Shown here one piece after another: positions 1-6,833 of a stretch of DNA of 12,015 bases. Source of the DNA: an uncultured Collinsella sp. (GTDB lineage: Bacteria > Actinomycetota > Coriobacteriia > Coriobacteriales > Coriobacteriaceae); NCBI GenBank assembly GCA_959026535.1, contig CAUFMB010000057.1, positions 1 through 12,015 of the forward strand, written 5' to 3'. Every line of letters begins with the position of its first letter. Positions within the stretch are counted from its first letter, which is position 1. A model generated the notes under the pieces. It saw only the letters and a program-made list of their open reading frames with translations. It did no database searches and was not told where the DNA came from. Position numbers and translations under genes: made by a program.

Positions 1-30
1 TTGCCGCGCCCCGCAGCGCCCGCTTCCCCC

Positions 31-107
31 GAGAACAATTATCAGTGCAGGTAGAACCCTTGCGCAAAAGTCATGTGCTCGCAATATCGCAAAAAGTCTA
101 CTCACTT
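31..107 (-). repeat. Copy 1 of the AAGTGAGTAG dispersed repeat (cut by left edge)
   Basis: Read on the minus strand from 107, this begins AAGTGAGTAGACTTTTT and continues with GCGATATTGCGAGCAC. The first 17 bases match copy 3 at 11911 exactly, and the GCGAGCAC block matches CCGAGCA(C/G) at the same offset in copies 2 and 3. Farther on, a TTGT block near 35-38 and a GCGGGCGCT block near 10-20 line up loosely with copy 3. If the element is about 123 bp long, as copy 2 suggests, its far end lies just left of the window. It sits 124 bp upstream of the helicase start and points away from it. The core match is seen directly; the full extent is inferred. Confidence 0.7.
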
Positions 108-170
108 GGCTAGCGACTACACTAAACGGCTGGGCAGAACGCCCATTTCCTGCATTTTCTTGCCTGCGAA

Positions 171-197
171 CGCATCGATGCGACGCTACGCCATAAT
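171..197 (+). promoter_or_regulatory. Possible helicase promoter region with a 12-bp palindrome
   Basis: A perfect palindrome, CGCATCGATGCG, lies at 171-182. A -10-like CATAAT lies at 192-197, about 33 bp before the helicase start. No good -35 box is found at normal spacing, so the palindrome could be an operator or activator site that compensates, or it could be chance in GC-rich DNA. Low confidence. Confidence 0.25.
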
Positions 198-230
198 AGT
201 TGGCGGACAATCGCGAGAGAAAGCAAACAC

Positions 231-2912
231 ATGGCACAGACCACGACAGATATCGCCGCCAGCACCGTCTCCGGTGCCGGAGCCGCCAGTTCATTCTCGG
301 GCGGCACGGGAACCGAAGCCGAATTCGGCTCGCTCGGTGCGCTCTCCCCCACCTGGTGGGAGCCCGAGGACGGCAGCGAGCCCGAACCGTGGCTCACGCC
401 CGACCAGGCCTTCGAGCGCTTCTTTGAATGGACGAGCGACCGCGGCATTGAACTGTGGGACCACCAAGAAGAGGCCCTCATGGACCTGGCAGCCGGCGAT
501 CACGTCATTTTGGGCACACCGACCGGATCGGGCAAATCGCTCGTCGCACTGGGCATGCTCTTTATGGGCATGGCGCAGGGCAAGCGCTGCTATTACACGG
601 CCCCCATCAAGGCCTTGGTCAGCGAAAAGTTTTTCGACCTGGTGCAGGTGCTCGGCCGCGATAACGTCGGCATGATCACCGGCGACACGCATATCAACAC
701 CAAGGCGCCCGTCATCTGCTGTACGGCAGAGATCCTCGCCAACGACGCACTACGCGAGGGCGAAGATGCCGATGTTGGCTGCGTCGCCATGGACGAGTTC
801 CACTACTTTGCCGACCCCGATCGCGGTTGGGCCTGGCAGGTGCCGCTGCTCACCCTGCCTCACACGCAATTCATGCTCATGAGCGCCACGCTCGGCGATG
901 TCACTGCCATCGCCGCCTCACTCGAGGAGCACACCGGCGCTGCTTGCGACTTGGTTGTCGACGCCCCACGTCCTGTTCCGCTGAGCTACGACTATGTGAC
1001 GACCTCCCTCGAGGGCACGGTCGAGCTCGCCATGCGCCGCGGCGAGGCCCCGCTCTATATCGTGCACTTTAGCCAGGATGCCGCCCTTGCGACGGCACAG
1101 TCGCTCGCCAATTTTGGCATCGCCAGCAAGGAGCAACGCGAAGCCATCAAAGAAGCGGCAAAGGGAACGAGCTTCTCCACGGCCTTTGGCAAGATTCTCA
1201 AGCGCTTGCTCGGATGCGGCGTCGGCGTGCACCATGCTGGCATGTTGCCGCGCTACCGCCTGCTGGTCGAGCGCTTGGCGCAGCAGGGCCTGCTACCCGT
1301 CATCTGCGGCACCGATACGCTCGGCGTCGGTATCAACGTGCCCATCCACACCGTGGTGCTCACCGCGCTCACCAAGTTCGATGGCTACAAGATGCGTCGT
1401 CTGCGCGCCCGCGAGTTCCATCAGATTGCCGGTCGTGCCGGCCGCTCGGGCTTCGATACCGAGGGCATGGTCATCGCCGAGGCACCCGAGCACGAGATCG
1501 AGAATGCCAAGCTTATGGCCAAGGCGGGCGACGACCCCAAAAAGCTCCGCAAGATTAAAAAGAAGAAGGCCCCCGAGGGCTTTGTCACCTGGAACAAGCA
1601 AACCTTTGAGCGCCTGATCGAGACGCAGCCCGAGACACTCAAGCCGCGCCTGCGCATCACGCACTCCATGGTGATTAGCGTGGTCGAGCAGGGTGGCGAT
1701 GCCCGAGCCCGCGTACACGACCTCATCGAGACGAGTCTGCAGACCCCTGAGGAAAAGGCAAAGCTCGAGGTTCGTGCCGACGAGATCTTCGCCACGCTCA
1801 TCGATTCCGGCGTCGTCGTTCGCACCGAAGTGCCGCCCGCACCCGACGCTCCGGCTGACGCCGCGCCGGACATCGACTACGCACTGACGGTCGATCTGCC
1901 CGAGGACTTCGCGCTCGATCAGCCGCTCTCGCCGTTCTTACTTGCCGCATTGGAGCTGCTCGATCCCGAGAGCGAGACCTATACTATGGATCTGATCTCA
2001 ATGGTCGAGGCAACGCTCGAGGATCCCAAGCAGGTGCTGCGCGCACAGGAGCGCGCAGCACGCGATCGCGCTATGGCCGAGATGAAAGCCGACGGCATTG
2101 AATATGAGGAGCGTCTGGAGCGCATTCAAGACGTCACGTATGAAAAGCCGCTCGAGGATTTGCTCGACGCCGCCCTTGACAAGTACTGCCAGGAAGTGCC
2201 CTGGGCCAACGACTATCAGCTCTCTCCCAAGAGCGTTCTGCGCGATATGCTCGAAAGCGCGAGCGATTTTAAGGGCTACATTCAAAAGCTCGGCATCGCC
2301 CGCTCCGAGGGCATTTTGCTGCGCTACCTGGCAGAGGCCTATCGTTCGCTCGACCGCACCGTGCCCATCGAGAAGCGCGACGAACGCCTGCGCGACATTA
2401 TCTCGTGGCTGGGCTTTGTGGTGCGCTCGGTGGACTCGAGCCTGGTGGACGAGTGGGAGAACGCCGGCAACCCCGCTGCACTCGACGCCGCACCGCCGCA
2501 GGGCATCGATGAAGTCGTGGCAGACCGCCGTGGCTGCACCCTGCTGGTGCGCAACGCACTCTTCCGCCGCGTGACCCTTGCCGCCCGCGAGCACATTCGC
2601 GACCTGGGCGAACTCGACGACGACTGGGGCATGAGCGAGATCCGCTGGCAAAAGGCCCTCGATGCCTACCATGAGCAGCATGAGGAAATTCTCACCGACG
2701 GAGACGCCCGCAGTGCCGCAATGTTTTCCATCGATGAGTCCGACGAGAAGACCGCGCACGTATGGCACGTGCACCAGATCTTTGCCGACGAGGATGGCGA
2801 CCACGATTTTGGCATCATGGGCGATGTCGATCTGGACGCCACGCAAGACGGCGGCGAGGTAATCTTCAAAAACTACCGCGTCGGCTTTATCGAGGACCTG
2901 CTCGAGAACTAG
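231..2912 (+). CDS. Ski2-like DEAD/DEAH-box helicase with C-terminal DUF3516-like region
   Basis: ATP-dependent superfamily 2 helicase of 893 residues, cytoplasmic, probably acting on RNA or structured nucleic acid; the substrate is not known. The core motifs appear in order: Walker A TPTGSGKS (about 96-103), motif Ia around APIKALV (124-130), Walker B DEFH (188-191), SAT (218-220), HHAGMLP (334-340), TDTLGVGINVP (361-371) and the arginine-finger motif QIAGRAGRSG (398-407). The Ski2/HelY-like layout plus a long tail starting near 450 (FVTWNKQTFERL) matches actinobacterial helicases carrying DUF3516. Residues 1-40 are Ala/Ser/Gly-rich and probably disordered. A basic patch, KKLRKIKKKK, lies at 437-446. 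The ATG is preceded by a purine-rich GAGAGAAAG about 8 nt upstream. It is a single-gene unit, convergent with the DUF2130 gene and ended by a shared terminator. Confidence 0.93.
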   Translation: MAQTTTDIAASTVSGAGAASSFSGGTGTEAEFGSLGALSPTWWEPEDGSEPEPWLTPDQAFERFFEWTSDRGIELWDHQEEALMDLAAGDHVILGTPTGSGKSLVALGMLFMGMAQGKRCYYTAPIKALVSEKFFDLVQVLGRDNVGMITGDTHINTKAPVICCTAEILANDALREGEDADVGCVAMDEFHYFADPDRGWAWQVPLLTLPHTQFMLMSATLGDVTAIAASLEEHTGAACDLVVDAPRPVPLSYDYVTTSLEGTVELAMRRGEAPLYIVHFSQDAALATAQSLANFGIASKEQREAIKEAAKGTSFSTAFGKILKRLLGCGVGVHHAGMLPRYRLLVERLAQQGLLPVICGTDTLGVGINVPIHTVVLTALTKFDGYKMRRLRAREFHQIAGRAGRSGFDTEGMVIAEAPEHEIENAKLMAKAGDDPKKLRKIKKKKAPEGFVTWNKQTFERLIETQPETLKPRLRITHSMVISVVEQGGDARARVHDLIETSLQTPEEKAKLEVRADEIFATLIDSGVVVRTEVPPAPDAPADAAPDIDYALTVDLPEDFALDQPLSPFLLAALELLDPESETYTMDLISMVEATLEDPKQVLRAQERAARDRAMAEMKADGIEYEERLERIQDVTYEKPLEDLLDAALDKYCQEVPWANDYQLSPKSVLRDMLESASDFKGYIQKLGIARSEGILLRYLAEAYRSLDRTVPIEKRDERLRDIISWLGFVVRSVDSSLVDEWENAGNPAALDAAPPQGIDEVVADRRGCTLLVRNALFRRVTLAAREHIRDLGELDDDWGMSEIRWQKALDAYHEQHEEILTDGDARSAAMFSIDESDEKTAHVWHVHQIFADEDGDHDFGIMGDVDLDATQDGGEVIFKNYRVGFIEDLLEN

Positions 2913-2933
2913 CCAAACATACTGGAACGGAAT

Positions 2934-2974
2934 AAAACGGGGCCGTTGGCACTATCGCCAGCGGCCCCGTTTTT
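2934..2974. terminator. Bidirectional intrinsic terminator
   Basis: ACGGGGCCGTTGGC (2937-2950) pairs with GCCAGCGGCCCCGT (2957-2970) with one G-T wobble around a 6-nt loop. It is followed by TTTTT on the plus strand and preceded by AAAA (2934-2937), so it also has a short T-run on the minus strand. It sits 24 bp after the helicase stop and 17 bp after the convergent DUF2130 stop, and serves both genes. Confidence 0.9.
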
Positions 2975-2991
2975 GCACTATCCGCTATGCC

Positions 2992-4749
2992 TTACTCGGC
3001 ATCCTCGACCTCATACGAATCCGCCTCGGCTGGCTCATCGTTTGTCTCTGCCGCAGCCCCGCGTGCCTCGTCAAACGCCGCCTTCATGGTCTTGTTGCCC
3101 CACGTGAGCTTGCGAATGGTAAGATCGTCGGCTTTCTTGTTGGCAAGGCGCAGATTGTTCTCGGAGGACAGCAACGCCTCCTTGGTTTTCTGCAGATGGC
3201 TAATCGTCTTGTCGATCTCATCGATTGCCGTTTGGAACTTGCGGCTCGTGATCTCGTAGTTGCGGCCGAAATCGTTCTTGAACTTCTCCATCTTGGCTTC
3301 GAAGTTCGTGACATCGATATTCTGCTGCTTGTACTCCGCCAGCTCCTGCTTATAGCGAAGCGAACCCATGGCGGCATTGCGCAGCAGCGTAATGATGGGA
3401 ATGAAGAACTGCGGGCGGATCACATACATCTTCTCGTAGCGATAGCTCACGTCCACGATTCCCGCGTTGTAAAGCTCGCTCTCGGGCTCGAGCAGCGTGC
3501 AGAGCACCGCGTACTCACAGCCTTTCTGGCGACGATCGTGATCGAGTTTCTTAAAGAAGTCCTCGTTTTTATGCTTGGTCGCGGTCTCGTCGTTCTCGTT
3601 TTTCATCTCGAACATAATCGAAATGACCTCGTTGCCGCTCGCGTCGCACTCACGGAAAATGAAGTCTCCCTTGGTGCCCTCGGATGCATCGTTATCTTTC
3701 TCGAAGTACGCATTGGGAAACGCCGTCATGCGCAGACGGTTAAACTCGGTCTCGCAGTGCTGCTCGAGCGACTCGCCCACCATCTTGGTGGACAGGCGAA
3801 CCTTCATGTCCTTAAGGCGCTCAATCTCTTCATCCTTGTAGCGAATCAGGTCATCGCTCGCGCGCTTGGCCTGCGCAAGCTCGAGCTCGTGTGCCGCCTT
3901 GGCTTGCTCCTCGCGAGAATCGCGCACCGCCAGCTCGCTCGTCAGTTTGGCACGTGCCTCATCGCGCTCTCGCTCCGCCGCGGCGACCGCCTCTGACAGG
4001 TTCATTTTTGCCATCAGTTCCTGCTCGCGCAGCTGGGCACGCAGGCCCTCGGCCTCTTGCTCGGACTGAGCCTTTGCGGCGGAAAACTTCTCTTGCACCT
4101 TCGCGCGATAGTCAGTAAGCGCGCGCTCGGCCTCGCTGCGAGCGGCATCGAGCTCACGCTGCGACTCTGCCGCGGCAGCGGCAAGCGCCATCTCCTGGGC
4201 CTTGTCCGCCGCGGCGATCCTGGCCTGCAGCTCGGCAATCCGAGCGTCGCGCGCGGACAGGTCGTTTTGAGCGGCATTGCGTGCCGCCGCCTCGGCAAGC
4301 CTGGCTTCATCATCTTTGCGCTCCAACTGCGCACGTAAATTGTCGATCTCGCGCTGAAGCTCGGCATTCTCCTTTTGAGCATCGGAACGGGCCTCAACCG
4401 CCGCGCGCTGACTTGCACTCTCGCGCTCTGCGGCAGCGCCTTCGAGCTTGGCGCGCAGCTCGGCAAGCTCAGCGTCGCGCTTGGCAACCTCTTGTGCCAG
4501 CTGCTGAGCTGCAGCGTTCTTCTGCTCGACAAGCTGAGCGTCGCGCTGAGACTCTGCCTTTTGCAAAGCAGCCGTCGAGCGCGAGCGCTCAAGCTCCAGT
4601 GCCTGCTCGCCCTCGCGCTGGACCGCCTTCACGCGCTCATCCAGGTCGCGCGAGAACTCGGCATCGCGCACCTGCTTGACGATATCCGCATAACCGGACG
4701 CATCGACCTTAAAAACTTCGCCGCAATGCGGGCACTTGATCTCGTTCAT
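2992..4749 (-). CDS. DUF2130 family coiled-coil protein, possibly nuclease-like
   Basis: Cytoplasmic protein of 585 residues; function unknown. It has three parts. A short N-terminal zinc-knuckle-like CPHCG (C6, C9) has only one Cys pair. A very long Ala/Glu/Arg-rich coiled coil runs from about 26 to 320. The globular DUF2130 domain runs from about 321 to 470 (GESLEQHCETEF, GTKGDFIFRE, FEMKNE, HDRRQKGCEYAVLC), then a second helical stretch (470-545) and an acidic tail. D362 followed by E381-x-K383 at the end of a predicted beta-strand has the spacing of a PD-(D/E)XK nuclease core; this is an inference from the motif. Start: AGGAG at 4755-4759 lies 5 nt before the ATG. A terminator just upstream (4808-4840) separates it from the ChbG gene, so it should have its own promoter, although none is obvious. 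Confidence 0.88.
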   Translation of the reverse strand: MNEIKCPHCGEVFKVDASGYADIVKQVRDAEFSRDLDERVKAVQREGEQALELERSRSTAALQKAESQRDAQLVEQKNAAAQQLAQEVAKRDAELAELRAKLEGAAAERESASQRAAVEARSDAQKENAELQREIDNLRAQLERKDDEARLAEAAARNAAQNDLSARDARIAELQARIAAADKAQEMALAAAAAESQRELDAARSEAERALTDYRAKVQEKFSAAKAQSEQEAEGLRAQLREQELMAKMNLSEAVAAAERERDEARAKLTSELAVRDSREEQAKAAHELELAQAKRASDDLIRYKDEEIERLKDMKVRLSTKMVGESLEQHCETEFNRLRMTAFPNAYFEKDNDASEGTKGDFIFRECDASGNEVISIMFEMKNENDETATKHKNEDFFKKLDHDRRQKGCEYAVLCTLLEPESELYNAGIVDVSYRYEKMYVIRPQFFIPIITLLRNAAMGSLRYKQELAEYKQQNIDVTNFEAKMEKFKNDFGRNYEITSRKFQTAIDEIDKTISHLQKTKEALLSSENNLRLANKKADDLTIRKLTWGNKTMKAAFDEARGAAAETNDEPAEADSYEVEDAE

Positions 4750-4807
4750 GGCAGCTCCTCGATGGACGCAAATTTCAACCGCCTACACTCTACCGCGCCG
4801 CACGGAC

Positions 4808-4840
4808 AAAAAAGACGCCGCCGCCATAATGGCAACGGCG
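4808..4840 (-). terminator. Intrinsic terminator of the phosphoesterase-ChbG unit
   Basis: On the minus strand CGCCGTTGCC (4840-4831) pairs over its full 10 bp with GGCGGCGGCG (4825-4816), with two G-U pairs and an ATTAT loop. It is followed by TC and six Ts (4813-4808). It lies 48 nt after the ChbG stop and insulates DUF2130 from read-through. Confidence 0.85.
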
Positions 4841-4845
4841 CCAGA

Positions 4846-4880
4846 ACCACCACAAAGGCGACTGTTCCCTTTGTGGTGAC
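4846..4880. repeat. REP-like hairpin repeat, copy A
   Basis: CACCACAAAGG (4848-4858) and CCTTTGTGGTG (4868-4878) form a perfect 11-bp inverted repeat around a 9-nt loop. The 35-bp unit is nearly the same as copy B at 5676-5710. It starts 8 nt after the ChbG stop on that strand, has no T-tract of its own, and is followed by a true terminator. It resembles the palindromic repeats mobilised by REP-associated Y1 transposases; that link is inference. Confidence 0.85.
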
Positions 4881-4888
4881 TTGGGTCC

Positions 4889-5653
4889 TTACAGGTCGCG
4901 GTAGTCGATCAGGCGAAGATCAGGTTGAGACTCAAGCCAAGTGCGAAGCTCGGGGTCGATCAGCGCATCGACTTCCTTGGTGCGGTCGGTCGTGAGCGAG
5001 CTGTTCTCCAGGATAAAACGATCGAGATAGCCCGGATGGCACACAAAGACGACCGTCTCGCCGTCCACCATCTCGCGAACCGTCTGCATGATTGCCTCTT
5101 TGGGCTCGTAGCCCGGCTCCATCGAGCGCATCACCATGCGCAGATCAGTATCTCCGCAATGCACCACAGCCGCGGGGTCGAAGCTCGCCTTTTGCTCCTT
5201 AAGGCCCAGCTCCTGAGCAACCGCCGAGATCGCTCGGTTAAGGTTTTTGCTCATGACGGCATGGGCCTCAAAGTAATCGGGCTCGCGGCCCACGATCTCG
5301 ACAAAGCGGTCATGCTGCGCGCGGATCTCGATGCAGGCCTCGTCGAAGTCTATCAACTCCTCGCCGCGCTTAAAATGATCGCGGAAGGTACGGCTGCTAT
5401 GGAACTCGCCGTTCTCGTTGAGCATGCTCGGAATGAGCGCCGGGTCGGCACACGGCTTGCCCAGGCACACGTTGGTGTGCTGACCCACCGCAATGCCGAC
5501 ATCCGCCACGAGCGACCAGCCACGCTCGGCCTCGGGCATATTGGGCATAAGTCCCGCCGAGCGCACCAGGCCCTCATTGATACTGCGGGCAATCCCCAGG
5601 TTAACGGCATACGAATAACCGATATCGTCGGCACGAATGAGCAATTGCTTCAT
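4889..5653 (-). CDS. ChbG/YdjC-type carbohydrate deacetylase family protein
   Basis: Protein of 254 residues, normal for the YdjC/ChbG family of metal-dependent (oligo)saccharide deacetylases, cytoplasmic, no signal peptide. The start MKQLLIRADDIGYS carries the catalytic/metal Asp pair (D9-D10). VNLGIARSINEG and SAGLMPN are typical of the family. H59 in GQHTN, H131 in FEAHAVMS and H206 in VCHPGYLD fill the usual His positions. The family's second His block is often H-x-H-x-H-like; here only H131 remains, so metal binding or substrate may differ. GYEPKEAI near 181-188 matches the conserved GYDP-type block. GGAG at 5659-5662 lies 5 nt before the ATG. It follows the phosphoesterase by 64 bp, filled by hairpin repeat B, and is probably co-transcribed with it. 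The true sugar substrate cannot be told from sequence. Confidence 0.87.
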   Translation of the reverse strand: MKQLLIRADDIGYSYAVNLGIARSINEGLVRSAGLMPNMPEAERGWSLVADVGIAVGQHTNVCLGKPCADPALIPSMLNENGEFHSSRTFRDHFKRGEELIDFDEACIEIRAQHDRFVEIVGREPDYFEAHAVMSKNLNRAISAVAQELGLKEQKASFDPAAVVHCGDTDLRMVMRSMEPGYEPKEAIMQTVREMVDGETVVFVCHPGYLDRFILENSSLTTDRTKEVDALIDPELRTWLESQPDLRLIDYRDL

Positions 5654-5675
5654 AGCGACTCCAATCTATGCAAGG

Positions 5676-5710
5676 ACCACCACAGAGGTGCCTGTCCCCT
5701 TTGTGGTGGT
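5676..5710. repeat. REP-like hairpin repeat, copy B
   Basis: ACCACCACAGAGG (5676-5688) pairs with CCTTTGTGGTGGT (5698-5710) with a single G-T wobble and a 9-nt loop; the centre reads GGTGCCTGTCCCC. It matches copy A (4846-4880) at most positions, including loop length. It lies 7 nt after the phosphoesterase stop and 22 bp before the ChbG start, so it could affect mRNA stability or differential expression inside the operon. Confidence 0.87.
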
Positions 5711-5717
5711 TTGAGGG

Positions 5718-6263
5718 CTACAGTCCAAAGAAGCCGAGAATCTGGTCGCGGCTAACGGGCTTGTAGTTGTTGGCATCGAGGCCAACGTCGTAGCGAAAGA
5801 TAGGGCGCTCGCGATCGCGATTGCGCGCGTTGGTGCGGTCTCCCCTGCTGTGAATGTGCCCGTGCAGCATGATGGCGCCGCGCGCCTTGCCATTCCAGCT
5901 GAGCATGGGGTAATGGCTCATTACCAGGCGATGGCCCTTAGCGTAACCGGGGGCGACCTCCAGATAATCGCGCACCTCATCCCAAATGTGCGGCGCGTCC
6001 GGATCTCCCCAATCGCCATCATGGTTACCACGGATGAGCGTCACGTTCTGGCATTCGATGCGCTCGCGCAGGCGCACTGCCTCCGCCATGGGCAAACGAT
6101 ACGTAAAGTCTCCCAGGATATAGAGGCGGTCGTCCACAGCCACGCACTCATTGATGGCATCGATGACCTTGCGGTTCATCTCCTCGACCGAATCAAACGG
6201 TCGATCCATGTCGTGCAAGATATTCGTATCGCCCAGGTGCAGATCGGCGGTAAACCACATCAT
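5718..6263 (-). CDS. Small calcineurin-like metallophosphoesterase
   Basis: Single-domain cytoplasmic metallophosphoesterase of 181 residues. All five metal-binding motifs are visible: DLH (D7, H9), GD at 51-52, GNHD (N80, H81), SHYPM (H117) and HGHIH (H134, H136). DVGLDAN near 159-165 is the usual C-terminal block of the small phage-like/YfcE-like subgroup. It hydrolyses a phosphoester with two metal ions; the substrate (nucleotide, phosphodiester or phosphoprotein) cannot be assigned. The protein starts Met-Met; the first ATG is chosen because TGAGGG lies 8 nt before it. A recognisable promoter lies about 40 bp upstream. It is first gene of a likely unit with the ChbG-type gene. Confidence 0.88.
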   Translation of the reverse strand: MMWFTADLHLGDTNILHDMDRPFDSVEEMNRKVIDAINECVAVDDRLYILGDFTYRLPMAEAVRLRERIECQNVTLIRGNHDGDWGDPDAPHIWDEVRDYLEVAPGYAKGHRLVMSHYPMLSWNGKARGAIMLHGHIHSRGDRTNARNRDRERPIFRYDVGLDANNYKPVSRDQILGFFGL

Positions 6264-6303
6264 CGTCTATGCCCTCATTTCGCAGCGCGTATAAGACCTG
6301 TTT

Positions 6304-6333
6304 AGTATACAGACGCGGCGATGAGACAGTCAC
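6304..6333 (-). promoter_or_regulatory. Sigma-70-type promoter for the phosphoesterase gene
   Basis: On the minus strand GTGACT (6333-6328) is followed after 18 bp by TATACT (6309-6304), which matches TATAAT at five of six positions. The expected start near 6297 gives a leader of roughly 35 nt. The -35 box overlaps the stop codon of the upstream small gene. Confidence 0.5.
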
Positions 6334-6509
6334 CCAAAGAGCCCGCCGAACAGGCCTCGGCGACGCTTGTCCTGCTTTTTCGAAGCGTCATCCCGCGCCT
6401 TCTTGCCCTGCCGCTTCTTACGGTCCTGCTCCAACTCATCGTCATCGAGTAGCATATCCCACTCAAACGGATCGTCTGTCAGATCGAACAGGTCATCGTC
6501 ATCAAACAC
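6330..6509 (-). CDS. Small charge-segregated protein of unknown function (59 aa)
   Basis: I do not recognise a family. The N-terminal half is very acidic (FDDDDLFDLTDDPFEWD, then LLDDDELEQD), the middle is basic (RKKRQGKK, KKQDKRRR), and the C-terminus repeats a tetrapeptide, GLFGGLFG. There is no membrane segment. The start is set by a strong GGAGG at 6515-6519, 5 nt before a GTG at 6509. An in-frame ATG at 6521 gives four more residues, but it overlaps this GGAGG and has no site of its own. The skewed composition and the good ribosome site argue for a real gene. It lies just upstream of the phosphoesterase, which has its own promoter. It could be a nucleic-acid-binding or membrane-surface peptide; this is a guess. 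Confidence 0.6.
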   Translation of the reverse strand: MFDDDDLFDLTDDPFEWDMLLDDDELEQDRKKRQGKKARDDASKKQDKRRRGLFGGLFG

Positions 6510-6521
6510 GTGCGCCTCCAT

Positions 6522-6743
6522 TACCGATTAGCGAGCATCCACAACATAGTTGAGAAGTCTACGGGCCCGTGCGGACACAAATTCATCCCGTCCGCGTCTT
6601 TCAATCGCTTGCCGCAACGCTTGCGCGGCGGAACGCTTACAGCTAAGATAGGGACACGGATGGCACCCGTGGCTGCGGGTCTTGCCAACTCCGATACACG
6701 TTTTCATCGTGAGAAGTGGCCGTCTTCGCTTACGCGGGGGCGG
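6522..6743. other. Gene-free stretch with structured 3' region of the micropeptide transcript
   Basis: No convincing gene is seen. Several hairpins are: GCGGAC (6571-6576) with GTCCGC (6590-6595); TGGCA (6661-6665) with TGCCA (6683-6687), enclosing CCCG (6666-6669) with CGGG (6676-6679); and, on the minus strand, a CGC-GTAA-GCG tetraloop hairpin (6736-6727) inside a GCCG/CGGC stem that overlaps the micropeptide stop codon. GCCAACTCC (6684-6692) is complementary to the micropeptide leader. The structures fit a 3' untranslated RNA region or an antisense RNA locus. Confidence 0.4.
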
Positions 6744-6827
6744 CTATTTCATTCGGCCGATAAACAGGCCGAGTTCGATAGCCGCGATCAACAACGCCAA
6801 TAACGAAATAACATCGCTTACGTTCAT
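6744..6827 (-). CDS. 27-residue hydrophobic micropeptide, type I toxin / holin-like candidate
   Basis: The ORF encodes MNVSDVISLLALLIAAIEL followed by GLFIGRMK and a TAG stop. One predicted membrane helix covers about residues 4-24, with an Asp near the N-terminus and Arg/Lys at the end. AAGGGA at 6834-6839 lies 6 nt before the ATG. Size, single helix and basic tail are like bacterial type I toxins and the putative holin-like toxin group (TxpA/BsrG-like, Hol_Tox); I recall similar short VSDVISLLAL peptides in Firmicutes but cannot verify this here. The leader can hide the ribosome site in a 5-bp hairpin, and a 9-base leader segment is complementary to the 3' region. No annotated partner is visible; an antisense RNA would be expected on the plus strand. 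It follows the aldehyde dehydrogenase terminator, so it is its own unit. It would normally be missed as too short. Confidence 0.6.
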   Translation of the reverse strand: MNVSDVISLLALLIAAIELGLFIGRMK

Positions 6828-6833
6828 ACCAAA

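Noticed and set aside
1..54. Open frame from the left edge to a TAG at 52-54, possible C-terminus of an upstream gene
   Set aside because: Only 17 codons, no recognisable content, and it overlaps the likely extent of repeat copy 1.
73..675. 200-codon plus-strand frame overlapping the helicase start
   Set aside because: Begins inside repeat copy 1, low-complexity Ser/Pro/Arg product, and overlaps the helicase in another frame.
1998..2846. 282-codon open frame antisense to the helicase
   Set aside because: It mirrors the codons of a clear helicase gene; high GC keeps the antisense frame open. No ribosome site or recognisable domain.
3196..3996. 266-codon open frame antisense to DUF2130
   Set aside because: Leu/Val-rich shadow of the Glu/Ala-rich coiled coil, no independent support.
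231..4749. Helicase plus DUF2130 as a two-gene defence system
   Set aside because: They are convergent, separated by a terminator, and the DUF3516-type helicase is a housekeeping-like actinobacterial gene; no sign of joint function.
4808..5710. Hairpin repeats A and B as a CRISPR array
   Set aside because: Only two units, about 800 bp apart with a gene between them, and no spacers or cas genes.
4925..5755. 276-codon open frame antisense to the ChbG-type gene
   Set aside because: The opposite strand has clear family motifs, and this frame runs through hairpin repeat B.
6771..6785. GTTCGATAGCC as a tRNA T-loop
   Set aside because: No acceptor, D or anticodon stems can be drawn around it, and it lies inside the micropeptide coding frame.
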